In this document: one piece after another, positions 11,175 through 21,729 of the stretch
Layout: the number at the start of each line of letters is the position of its first letter
How positions within the stretch are numbered: position 1 is the stretch's first letter
NCBI GenBank assembly: GCA_030407085.1
Contig: CM059586.1
Coordinates: 99,771,501 to 99,835,500, forward strand
Length of the DNA: 64,000 bases
Reading direction: 5' to 3'
Source of the DNA: Trichopria drosophilae
Taxonomy: Eukaryota; Arthropoda; Insecta; Hymenoptera; Diapriidae
Translations under genes and position numbers: made by a program
Notes under the pieces: model-generated
Told to the model about the DNA's origin: nothing
The model's database searches: none
The model's input: the letters and a program-made list of their open reading frames with translations, nothing else

Positions 11175-12188
11175 ACTTCCGAAAACGCCCCCCAACCGAT
11201 TTTAATGTACATTGGTATACTTACGTATTTCGAGGTGTTGATTACGAAAATGATAATGAAAATTGGCGCAAATTTTATTTTCATGGTGAAAACCTTAAAA
11301 AACCACCATAATTTATGGTTTTTTTCAATTATCTCCTAAAATTCTCAAAATTTCAAAAAATTCTTCTAATAAAAGTTGTAAATTTGATCGAAATACACAT
11401 TTTATATTATATGCATATTCCCGCCAAAATCGATAGTTTTTGAGAAAAATCGACAAAACACAATGAAAACGATCAATTTTAACATGAATTCCACGTAGCG
11501 ATATGCATATTCTTTTTGCCATTGCTAGGGATAGGTGGAGTTCAGACTGGTTAGGTTAGGTTACTTTAAGGCACGCATATGCTTTTAGGCATTGTTAGGG
11601 CTAGGCAGAGTAGTGACTGGTTAGGTTGGGTTAGTTTTAAGGCACCCATATGCTTTTAGGCATTGTTAGGGCTAGGCAGAGTTCTGACTGGTTAGGTTAG
11701 GTTAGTTTTAGGGCACCCATATGATTTTAGGCATTGTTAGGGCTAGGCAGACTTGTGACTGGATAGCTTAGGTTAGTTTTTTTGGGCACCCATATGCTTT
11801 CACGCATTATTAGGGCTAGGTAGAGTTCTGACTGGTTAGGTTAGGTTAACTTTAGGGCACGCATATGCTTTTAGGCATTGTTAGGGCTAGGCATGGTGTT
11901 TTGTAGTTCGATTTTTTTCAAAAACTATCGATTTTAACGGTAATATGCATAGAATATGAAATGTGTATTTCGATCAAATCTACAACTTTTATTGAAAGAA
12001 TTTTTCGAAATTTTGAGAATTTTATGAGATAATTGCAAAAAAAAACATAAATTATGGTGGTTTTTTAAGGTTTTCACCATGAAAATAAAATTTGCGCCAA
12101 TTTTCATTATCATTTCCGTAATCAGCACCCCGAAATACGTAAATATTCCAATGTACATTAAAATCGGTTGGGGGGCGTTTTCGGAAGT
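11175..12188. mobile_element. foldback element 1 with a TTAGG-rich core
   Basis: The ends are inverted copies (ACTTCCGAAAACGCC ... GGCGTTTTCGGAAGT). The arms are about 290 bases (11175-11466 and 11898-12188) and carry the motif GATTACGAAAATGATAATG. The core is a tandem array (11520-11900). It lies in the right arm of the large palindrome and is absent from the left arm. No target duplication is clear and no transposase is present. Confidence 0.75.
11520..11900. repeat. 71-bp tandem array containing TTAGG units
   Basis: About 5.4 copies of a unit of about 71 bases, each holding GGTTAGGTTAGGTTA, GGCACCCATATGCTTTTAGG and CATTGTTAGGGCTAGGCAGA with small changes. The TTAGG steps recall the insect telomere repeat, but the higher-order unit and the interior position argue against a telomere. 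Confidence 0.8.
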
Positions 12189-13096
12189 TTATCCGGCATA
12201 ATTGTTATGGTAATAAAATAGTACTCATCTGAATATATCCTCTCGATTTATTCCAGATACATATTTTTCTTCTTTTAACATTGCTGAAACAGTACACCCA
12301 CACTTATCGATAAATTTATTAGTTTATCTCTTATATCAATCTTATAACCTACATATTACTCTGATACGTATTGACATTTTTTTTTATGTCTATTATTAGG
12401 TTCAATACCCATAATCTATTATATTTTCCATACAAAATTTTCTTTTGGGAGTGTGCGACCACACATAAATACAAAAATATTAAAAGGTAAACAAATAATT
12501 TTTTTACAAAATAACGATAAGTGCACTTATTTGCTTCAAATATTTTGCACAATTTTAAGAAATCAATTATTATTAAGTAAATTCCCTTCATTTTAAACGT
12601 TATTTATTATTTATTACTTAAAAATATGAAACACTAACCTTTTTCGATCCAGTAACCTGTGCGACATTACGGCATTTTGCCGGATACCCAAGAACTGACA
12701 AGTTGCGAGATATCGAATGCGATTCGGAGACGCGAGTCTGAGTTTGAGACTGAGTCCCGTCCAAAAATTCCAGTCTCGGACACTCAAAAACTCACGGCGA
12801 ACGCAGTCCGAGCTGATCCGGAGGCAAGCAACTGCAATTTGAACTCCCAAAACCGAATTCGAGTAAAGAATTTAAAATGAGAATGCGAAGCGAAAAAAGG
12901 CACGTCTTCTCCAGGCACCGTCTACAACGGAACTTTAATATTTCTCATCAACAGATAGCATTCATTTTCAATATTTTTAAAATGCGAAGAAAGAACTAAA
13001 GTCCAAAGGCGAAATTAGTCAAAAAAGTTTCACTGTTGTCACGTGGTTTTCTCACAACTATTTGTTAGCTGACACGTTGTGTAACTAAACATCTGA

Positions 13097-15141
13097 CAAG
13101 TAACACTACCCAAGTGCCAATCGGGGATTGACTTTTTATTACGTGGGTTTTGTAGAGAATCGAAAAATATGAGATACGTATTTTTTCTTTTCTGCGGAGA
13201 TGACGATTTAAGGGGTGAAAATAGGGGTAGAAATATTGAATTTTTTAATAAAAAATTTAATTCGGATATATTTGCGAATAGTGCTGACAGGCGATTTAGT
13301 TGAAACTTCATATATTTGTATAATTTGAGGCGCTGATTATGAATATGATCATGAAAATTGCCGGCAAGGTCATTTTCAAGGTCAAAACCCCAAAAATACA
13401 CTAAAAATCGCGTTTTTTTTTGCTTTTTAAGGGATATATATTGAAAAATATCGTTTTATCGAATAGGTAAATATATATTTGAAGAAATGTGTATTTAATA
13501 CATTTATGCGATCACGAATATGACCTATTAACGAAGATAATCGTTAAGGTCATTTTCAAGGTCAAAACTTAAAATAAGCTTCTTAAATTGTGATGGTAAT
13601 TGTGAATACTGCGATGATATTGCTTTTTTCAAATGTGCCTGGTGCAAAAAGTTTCTGTGTTTTAGACACTTTTTGACCCTGACTACGACAGTTCCCCTCA
13701 CTATTGTACAAATCACCAGCAATAATTGACTCGACTGATTATATAAATTATATGTAAATTAAATTAAAGATCAAGAAAGCCGAAAAATGAAAACAAAAAG
13801 TAACGAAAAAAGAATAAAAAAAGAAAAAAAAGAAAAAAGAATGAAAACGAAAAAAAAATTAAAAAAGTATGAAAACAAAAAAAAAACATGGGAATAAACA
13901 CTTCATTCCTGGATTCGACAGAGAGCGAGATAATCTTGATGCATGTATATGGGTAATTCCATGGAACTTTTAAAATTTGGAGTAGTGCGTGGCAGTGCTT
14001 CATTTTACTATTGCACTGATTTGGTATTAGTGTGACAAGGTAAAATTGAGTTCAAAGAACTCAAAACATATACCAGAATATGATTTCGAGTCATTAGAAC
14101 CATGTACCATCATTACAATGAGTGAAAGCCTATCATAACAAAAATGATGTCCCTTATTTTATTTATAAATATTCAACCTTTTCATTGGCACATAAATTTC
14201 CTTTAAAAGTAACATTTTATCAGTATTTGACACTTTCATAACTTGTATTCAGCCCCTTGAAGAAGAGATAGGTTCCATAAGCCCACCGAAAAAAAGAGTA
14301 TCATTCGATTAATTTTAATTTTTAAATTTTCTCGAAGCCGAATTTTAAAGGTTCCGCAGAATTGCTCATGTATATATATACCTTAAACCTTATCACTCAC
14401 TTGAACCGAATATTTGCTTCAGTAGCATGTTATTAAATTTTGTTTAAAGAATTCAGTCATTTATCAGAAATTTTAAGACATAGCGTCGTCTTATTTTTTA
14501 CCATTGGCCAAATTGTTTAAGCAAAGATTGTTTACACTAATTCATTAAGTTGAGAGTATACATAAATGGGTTAAATATACATTTGTTCAAATACATTTTG
14601 ACCCACTAGAAATAAATGATACTTTTCAATATATATATGAAAATAAATACCGCGTTTTTGTGCGGTTTTTTAAGTTTTGACCATGAAAATGGCCTTAACG
14701 ATTATCTTCGTGGTCATATTCGTGATCGCATAAATGTATTAAATACACATTTATTCAAATATATATTTACCTATTCGATAAAACGATATTTTTCAATATA
14801 TATCCCTTAAAAAGCAAAAAAAAACGCGATTTTTAGTGTATTTTTTTGGATTTTGACCTTGAAAATGACCTTGCTGGCAATTTTCATGATCATATTCATA
14901 ATCAGCGCCTCAAATTACATAAATATATGAAGTTTCAACTAAATCGTCTGTCAGCACTATTCACAAATATATCCGAATTAAATTTGTTCTTAAAAAATTC
15001 AATATTTCAACCCCTATTTTCACCCCTAAAATCGTCATCTCCGCAGAAAAGAAAAAATAAGTATCTCATATTTTTCGATTCTCTACAAAACCCACATAAT
15101 AAAAAGTCAATCCCCGATTGGAACTTGGGTAGTGTTACTTG
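13097..15141. mobile_element. foldback element 2
   Basis: Two inverted arms of about 470 bases (13097-13565 and about 14670-15141) begin CAAGTAACACTACCCAAG and are nearly identical. Each arm carries GCTGATTATGAATATGATC or its partner and two blocks of AAGGTCATTTTCAAGGTCAA. The roughly 1.1-kb core includes a purine-rich run (about 13780-13890, mostly GAAAA) and no recognisable gene. Open frames in the arms mirror one another and are not believed to be genes. Confidence 0.75.
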
Positions 15142-15278
15142 GTAGTAAGGTATTCAAACAACCAAATGATTGATAATCAATTAATTAAGTCCATTCCGTA
15201 TTTTTTAGCGTTTGGAAAAAATGTCAGTTTATTTGAATGCTAACGCGTATAAATTGTGTAATTATATTCCTTGAGAAA

Positions 15279-16031
15279 AGACTACAGATAATTGAGGGAA
15301 AGTAAAAATGCCAACAAGTACGTGAAATTTATATTTTATTGCGCTATATCATATTAAATGTTTTGTCATTATCCTTGGAGTTACAATAGGAAGCAGAGAG
15401 ATTGTCTGTGATTGGTCATGAACGTCACATGATTAAGGCGTAGAGGTGTAAGCGATGCTTCCCCTATTGCCGACAGTCCAGCGGGGTTTGCGGTTAAGAC
15501 ACGGAACCGACTGTGACAATCCAGCGGGGTTCTACGTATTGGGGGTTCGTCCCCCCCCCCCCTTTCCATCTCCTCCCTCTTGCAACCCAAGACCATGGTA
15601 CACGACGGACGGAAGGACACACGGGTACCAGGGAGTTTCACCAAAACAAACATTGTTGACAACCAATCGTTTTAAGTACAGTGCTCCTTTTTCTGACCTA
15701 TTTACTAACCCATTGCATATTTAGGTGCACTTTAGGGGCCGCAAAATACCTGGACCCTGCTTTAATCAAATTCGCTTTTACCTTACAACAGATTTCAACG
15801 AATTACATTATTTCGTATTGGAAGGTTCGCCCCCCCCCCCTTTCCACCATTCCTCGAGAAAAGACTACAGACAAGTGAGTGAAAGTAAAAGTACCAACAA
15901 GGACGTGAAATTTCTATTTTATTCATATTTTAAAATCAATACTGCAGATATTTTGAATTGTAAAAAGCTAACATGTTTATATAAATAATTAATCACTATA
16001 TCATATTGAAGGTTTTGTCATTATCCTTGGT
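15279..16031. repeat. diverged direct repeat flanking a C-rich segment
   Basis: GAGAAAAGACTACAGA ... GACGTGAAATTTCTATTTTA occurs at about 15285-15345 and again at about 15854-15921. TCATATTAAATG/GAAGG then TTTTGTCATTATCCTTGG occurs at 15350-15377 and 16004-16031. Between them are two runs of ten or more C (about 15551-15562 and 15831-15840), each after GGTTCG. This suggests an old duplication. No gene is supported. Confidence 0.5.
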
Positions 16032-16082
16032 ACATGCCACGTAGATTCCTGTCGTCTACTTATTTTCCACATCTTTGTCTAC

Positions 16083-16314
16083 CTATTGACACTTCTTTGA
16101 AGCGCAATGGTCACTACAGCACTGGCTATCTTTATTGCACTGAAATATTAGCAATATTTTAAATTATTTTTAGGTACTGTAGCATATCATTTGAAATAAT
16201 ATTAATGTGAACTTCAAGGAAACTTACATTTCCTCCTGCGCGTGTGCAAACGCTCTCTACACCAACGGTGTAGAGAACGAGAAGGACGAGTGCAGCTGCG
16301 TATTTGAAGAACAT
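16083..16314 (-). CDS. secreted six-cysteine knot peptide, gene B
   Basis: The exons, in transcript order, are 16314-16228 and 16139-16083, with an 88-base intron (GTAAGT ... TTTCAG) in phase 0. They predict 47 residues: a 29-codon first exon with a signal peptide, and cysteines at 23, 30, 36, 37, 41 and 46. Exon-1 length and C-x6-C-x5-CC-x3-C-x4-C spacing are identical to gene A, although the loops differ, so A and B are close paralogues in opposite orientation 14 kb apart. A splice acceptor (TTCTATAG, then ATTCAACA before the ATG) implies a 5'UTR intron, as in gene A. Expected to be a secreted disulfide-rich peptide; the target is unknown. Confidence 0.85.
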
Positions 16315-16329
16315 TGTTGAATCTATAGA

Positions 16330-19080
16330 ACAAAATAATTTATTGATTTACTAACGTCTAATTAAATTATCTGCATGATAAAATTTTGATTAATATTTCA
16401 AGACATAAACATTATCATGAGGGATAGATACACGGAAATGCTCTTTTTAAAAGGAAACTTTCTGTAAATTATACTAACAGTCAAATTTTTACTTTGCCTT
16501 CGAAAAGTCAAGAATTTTTTGCACCGTAAAAGATGGTACCAGCAAAATTTATTCATGTCGCAATGTCAAGAAAAATAACTGTATCAAAATTTTATGTTTC
16601 TTTTTATCTCATTTTTTTTTAATAACACGTAACAGAAATTCTGAGAGTGACATTTCGGAAATTGTTGATTATCACATCAGATCAAAATATGACAAAAAAG
16701 CACATTTAGACAATGTTATCCTCATTTTTCTCAAAAATAATTCGGGAAAGGTAAATTCAGAGGGTGCCGTTATTTTCAGCACGCGACAAATATTTCGAAA
16801 ATGTTTGTCAAAAACAAATTCTCTTTCGATGCAAAAAAATAACTAAATATGTTCAAAAACTTAAATTTTGACACATTTAACCTCACTTTTCTTGAAAATG
16901 CAATCTCTGTTATGGATGTTCAACTTAAATTTAGTTTAGACAGTACAAAAATAATTTTTTATTTTACTAATCTATAATACAAAAGTTCTATCATTACTAA
17001 CTGCACTCTTAAAAGAGTCTTCTTGAGTTCTCTTGTCGCAAGCGGAATCCACTTGTGGAAAGTAGAAATCCACTTACCGCAAGTGGAATAATCCTCTTGA
17101 TTATATAACAAGAGGACGTTTTAAGAGTGTAGCAATATTATAAACGAAAATACTTATAGAAATGATCATATCTTTTAAGAAAATATAAAATCTGTGGAGA
17201 ATCATTTCGGAAGTAATGTTTTTCATCGAATCCGGAACTAGGATCAGAATTGTCACCAACACTTCATGAGTTTAAGATATTTGATGTTACCAAGAAACAT
17301 TTTTATGTTCTGGTACTACTCATTCTCTGTAATTTGAAAGTTCAGTTACAATTTTTCTTCACCAAGTTGAAATTATGAGACGTCCCATTAATATCAACAT
17401 TAAATACTTTGAGGCAGAAGTCTTGTAATTAGCAACCCCAAAACACCTCCAAGTATAATTTTTCAATAAAATTTTGTTATTTTAAAAAAAAATGTTCAAT
17501 AAAGTATTTGATCCAAATGTTCAGGATATTAATGGAACAAATCATGTCTTCTATACATAATCTATCTAACAACCAAAATCGGCATTTTTTTGCGGCTGCA
17601 TAACCTCAAGTATTTAAAAATCCTGATATAATGTGAAAATTCTGACTCTGGATTTGTATTCGGATGTCGATAGATGCAATACTGCTAATACATAGCAAAA
17701 ATATTTGTATTGCACAATAAAAAATAGAAATTAATCAACATTTCCACGTAGGAATATCGTAAACAAAAAAATTGATCAAATCAATAACTTCAGCTATAAA
17801 AGGCTTAAAAATACTCTTTTGTGTAGATAATATTTATAAATTTAAATTCTAAATGAAACAAGAAGATATAATGTCAAAATTTATGTCTAGGACAAATAAT
17901 TTTTGCATTCTTCGTATATTTGTTTTGACATTTATTCTATGATATTCAATTATTGATTTTATATGTGACGTTGTAAAGTTTGGCCAAGAATTTTCAAAAA
18001 GTGATAAAATGTATTGTTAATTTTGTTGTTAAGTTTATCATCTACTCACTCGATTATAGTACTAAGTCTTATTATATATTTCAATTTTGCATAAATATCT
18101 ATTTTTCAAAATTGTGTTCAACATAGAAAATGTTGTCAAAGTCAGTTTTAGAATAGAATATTTTAAAAATACTTACAACTTGAGGTCGGTAAAACTTTAT
18201 ATATGTATTACAGACAGAACAAATAATAGAATGAAGTTTAGCTTTCGGACTTTTCTTTTATACAATTTTTGTTATCAAGTAGTTTTTAGACCCAACCAGG
18301 AATATGGGGAAAATGTTTATCATAAGAATTATTGCCTTACACGCCAACATCAAAACGAACGATAGCTTCATGAATAATTACCTACTTACATTCTAGAGAA
18401 AAAATTCAGTCGTATATTATTTCTTATGTAAGTCACTGATGTCAACAAAAATGTACTTGGCAGATTAAAATTACTATTGGCATAACAAATGAGTCATCCT
18501 AAAAAATTGAAATGATTTTTTTCTCACGCCTTAATATTGTACCTTATCTCCAATTAATAATTTTATTTAATTTTGTTAAGCTTAAAATAGCACGATAACG
18601 ATATTTATAACTTGTTTAAAAATATCGAAGATAGGGAGTAATTAAATAATTATGTTACGCTGGTAGTAATTGATTTTATAAGTATGTAATAACATAAACA
18701 ATATAATAAATAACCTTATCTTTTATTTGTTGAATACAGGACACAATTTCTAATAATACTTATATTTCTTGTTAGTGTTTTTACAAATTTATTGAGTTTG
18801 ATATCAAAACGAAAATTGCATTCGGGAAATAGAAGGAAAACTGGTAAAATTACATAGATTATGAATTTCACATTAGCAAATTATTGTTTATTTATGTTTT
18901 ATGAAATCTACAATGAAATTAAGCAAACATATTCTATAAATTGCTATCTTGTTTATTTACAACAGTGTTCTTTTTCTTGCATTCTTAAGAACATATTGAA
19001 AGTATCCTCATTAAATATGTAACCTGAAAGTATTTTGTTTTAAATTATCCAGGGACCCTTCTCAGAGATCTTATTCACAA
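16330..19080. other. AT-rich intergenic, no gene seen
   Basis: Contains the small MITE at 17004-17129 and very diverged repeat text around 17200-17650 that resembles 22000-22450 (GATCAGAATTGTCACC against GTCAGAATTGGTCCATC). No coding region is supported. Confidence 0.5.
17004..17129. mobile_element. 126-bp MITE
   Basis: The ends CACTCTTAAAAGAGTCTTCT and the reverse complement of AGAGGACGTTTTAAGAGTG match closely. The interior repeats CCACTTGTGG / CCGCAAGTGG-like palindromes. A clear target duplication was not found. Confidence 0.55.
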
Positions 19081-19087
19081 CTGCCAT

Positions 19088-19394
19088 CTAGCATGGTCTA
19101 CATTCAGTTTCCATACGACATGTATTTCCCAAGCAGCATTGAGAACAACATTGTGCATGGAATTGACACTGAAATATAATTCTATGATAAATAAAGATTC
19201 ATCATTGGACAACTTAAATACAAGTTTTGTACTTATATACTTACAGAGGTTGTCAATGCATTGCAACTGACATCAGGACACAAAATATCGTCTGGTGGAC
19301 ATGGAATACAACCTTCGTCATCATCATCCTGCCCCGAAGCCATGACAAATAAAATGGATAGAATGATAACCAATCCGGAATACTTGATAGACAT
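19088..19394 (-). CDS. secreted cysteine-rich peptide with acidic linker, gene C
   Basis: The exons, in transcript order, are 19394-19245 (50 codons) and 19168-19088, with a 76-base phase-0 intron (GTAAGT ... TTTCAG). They predict 76 residues. A hydrophobic signal peptide (residues 1 to about 21) is followed by a run of four Asp and a Cys/Pro-rich stretch (Cys 29, 32, 39, 44). The second exon adds cysteines 51, 57, 58, 61, 62, 67, 73 and 76, spacing C-x5-CC-x2-CC-x4-C-x5-C-x2-C, and the protein ends on a cysteine. The first six of these match the eight-cysteine genes E, F and G, but here they come from one exon, without the small third exon. An acceptor and AATCAACA precede the ATG, as in gene B. 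The extra N-terminal CxxC region is unique in the cluster. Confidence 0.78.
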
Positions 19395-21061
19395 TGTTGA
19401 TTCTATTTACCAGAAAATGATTTATCGCACGATACAGATTATACACTTTGAGGAATTTAAAATAAAGTTAAATTATGTTACGATTTACAATGTATTGTAA
19501 AAAGTCCAACATGCTTTATAATACTTACAAAATAATAATACATGTGATGTATTAGTATACGTTGAAAACAGAAATGTAAATATTATATGAAGTGTTATCA
19601 AAATTTCACTTTAAAATCTATTAACATTCTATTATTCTAACGCTATGTAAATTGCAAAGCAAGTTTTGATTCGAATCATGCAATTTTAAACACAGGAGAA
19701 GTAAAAATCGAACTTGATCCAAACAATCCAATATTTAAAATCATTAATATATATATATCCGCAACAAATGTCAAATATTCGCAGAAGTTATTTTGATCGG
19801 TTCATAGATGACGTGTTTCGCGAAAGTGGTAAAGGCCTCGAATTACTATATTACTATATTACTATATTAGTATAAATTACAAAAATTTAGTCGAATAAAT
19901 GTAAGCGTTGTGTGATGAAATCATGTATGCGATTTTGCGTTTCTTCATAAATTTAAGTCTCCTAAATATGTAAATTAATATTATATTAATATTCGATAAT
20001 AGATTTTTGTCTGACAGGTATAACCTTTTCCTATCCTCGTTCTCAATGATCGTCTGTAACATCTCGACATTTTTTATCGATATTATCAAAACAGTACCCA
20101 ATAGTTCAAGTAAATTTTACAAAAATTATTGCGAAAAATTTACATTAAATATTACGGATGTTGTTATTTAAAATTACGTATTTCGGATATTTGTTTATTT
20201 TTACATCTAATACTTATCCATGTGATATTTTGCTGCGTAATATGCTTGCCATAATATAATATATATGTCTTTTAATACTTTGACGTATAATATTTTGTCG
20301 TGAAATTTTTTCACGTATTAGTTTTCTGTGCATTAGGTATGTAACACAAATTTGATTGCTGAATTTTGAAGAATGACCTCGAAAATGCCAAGTTATGTTC
20401 CCATCAAATTTTTTCAACTCTGATTTCGATACGAAATACTGGACTGAATTTGAAGGGAAAGGGTGTCTTTTCAGTCGTTAATGTGTTAAATATCTTTAAA
20501 TTTTACCTCAAATTTGAAAATATAAAAAACTCTCTTCAACACTGAAGATATAAGAAAGAATGTGTAACAGCATAATTAAGAGAAGATTGTAAATTTGGAG
20601 CGACCATGACATCATTGCTGATACTTGTAAATAATCATTACACTGTGGTAAGATGTTAATTGAAATTATAATAAATATGTAATTATTTATATGATTTATA
20701 ATGATCGTTAAAAGTGTTTAAGTGTTTCGCTACCTGGAACATTTTAATAATGTTAAAATATTATCTTGCAGAAAAATTAACCACAAAAAATTTTATTGAA
20801 TATTAATGTTTTATTAATATTGCATAATATTTGGGAAGTTAGTAAAAAATTATCGAAACATAACATGACGCCACAGCACAGCAACTTTGAACCCCTGTTA
20901 ATAACTTTGCAAAAATAACTTCAGAAAAAATAACTTACAGAAAAAGGGCGTCATAAAAAAATTGTTGATACAAATAAATTTCGAAAGATTATTTTCAGAA
21001 AAAAAGTAATCACAAAATTACGGCTAGAAAATACTTAAAAGTAATTCATTACTTGATTTAA

Positions 21062-21729
21062 CCCTTTAACGCCCGACTTTTTTAGAACAGTCGGATTCGT
21101 TTGAAACATGTTACTCGAGGGTTTTTGGGGTCACAGATTACGAATCTAATATCAATTTTTCAAAATTCAAAATGGCGGATCCAATATGGCGAACTAATTT
21201 AATTCACAGCGACCCCAAAACTCCCGAGTAACAACTTTCAAACGAATCCGACAAGTTTGAAAAATTTGTCCGCCATATTGGATCCGCCATTTTGAATTTT
21301 GGAAAACTGATTCCAGATTCGTAATCAGCGACCCCAAAAACCCCCGAGTATCAAGTTTCAAACGAATCTGACCAATTTGAAAAAATTAGTCCGCCATATT
21401 GGATCCGCCATTTTGAATGTTGAAAAACTAACTGCAGATTCGTAATCAGCGACCCCAAGAATCCCCGGGTAGTCATTTTCATTAGCTTAACTTTATTCAA
21501 TTTTTTATTTTCTGCTTTTTTTGTAAATCTTGCCACATAATTTTTTTTTTATTAGTGTAATAATTAAAAAAATGTTAATTTTTTATTGCAATATAAATTT
21601 TTTTCACAAAGTAGGATAAATTTGTAGGTGTTGGGTATTTGGAAACCGAAAATATTCCAATTTTTGTGAAAGTTATGAAGGTTTGAAGTCAAAAGTGGTT
21701 TCGATCGAAAACGGCTGGGCGTTAAAGGG
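21062..21729. mobile_element. piggyBac-like non-autonomous element, TTAA duplication
   Basis: Inverted ends CCCTTTAACGCCC ... GGGCGTTAAAGGG are flanked by TTAA on both sides (21058-21061 and 21730-21733), the hallmark of piggyBac-superfamily insertion. The interior holds about 3.5 copies of a repeat of about 115 bases, one inverted and the others direct, with ATTCGTAATCAGCGACCCC, CGAGTATCAAGTTTCAAACG and CCGCCATATTGGATCCGCCA. No transposase ORF. Diverged interior pieces recur near 28120-28230 and 36360-36610. Confidence 0.8.

Larger units (their letters stand above)
6133..12780. repeat. composite palindrome of about 6.6 kb
   Basis: The left half matches the reverse complement of the right half in nested blocks. 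The outer arms are about 6133-6717 and 12196-12780, sharing for example GACTCAGTCTCAAACTCAGA and ATCGAAAAAGGTTAGTG. The middle arms are about 7010-7193 and 10994-11168. The inner arms are 7738-9192 and 9539-10993. Asymmetries are a roughly 300-base stretch found only on the left (6718-7009), a 544-base stretch found only on the left (7194-7737) and a foldback element found only on the right (11175-12188). The arms contain exon-like pieces with good splice sites (donor GTTAGT after ATCGAAAAAG; acceptor ACTGTTTCAG near 6629). It appears to be an inverted segmental duplication or a very large inverted-repeat transposon. Confidence 0.8.

Noticed and set aside
11560..11850. Interstitial telomere
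   Set aside because: TTAGG runs are only about three units long and are embedded in a 71-bp repeat within a foldback element.
13039..15145. Open frames of 99-120 codons beginning with FDLENDLAGN-like text in both arms
   Set aside because: They arise from the inverted arms of foldback 2 and have no domain or splice support.
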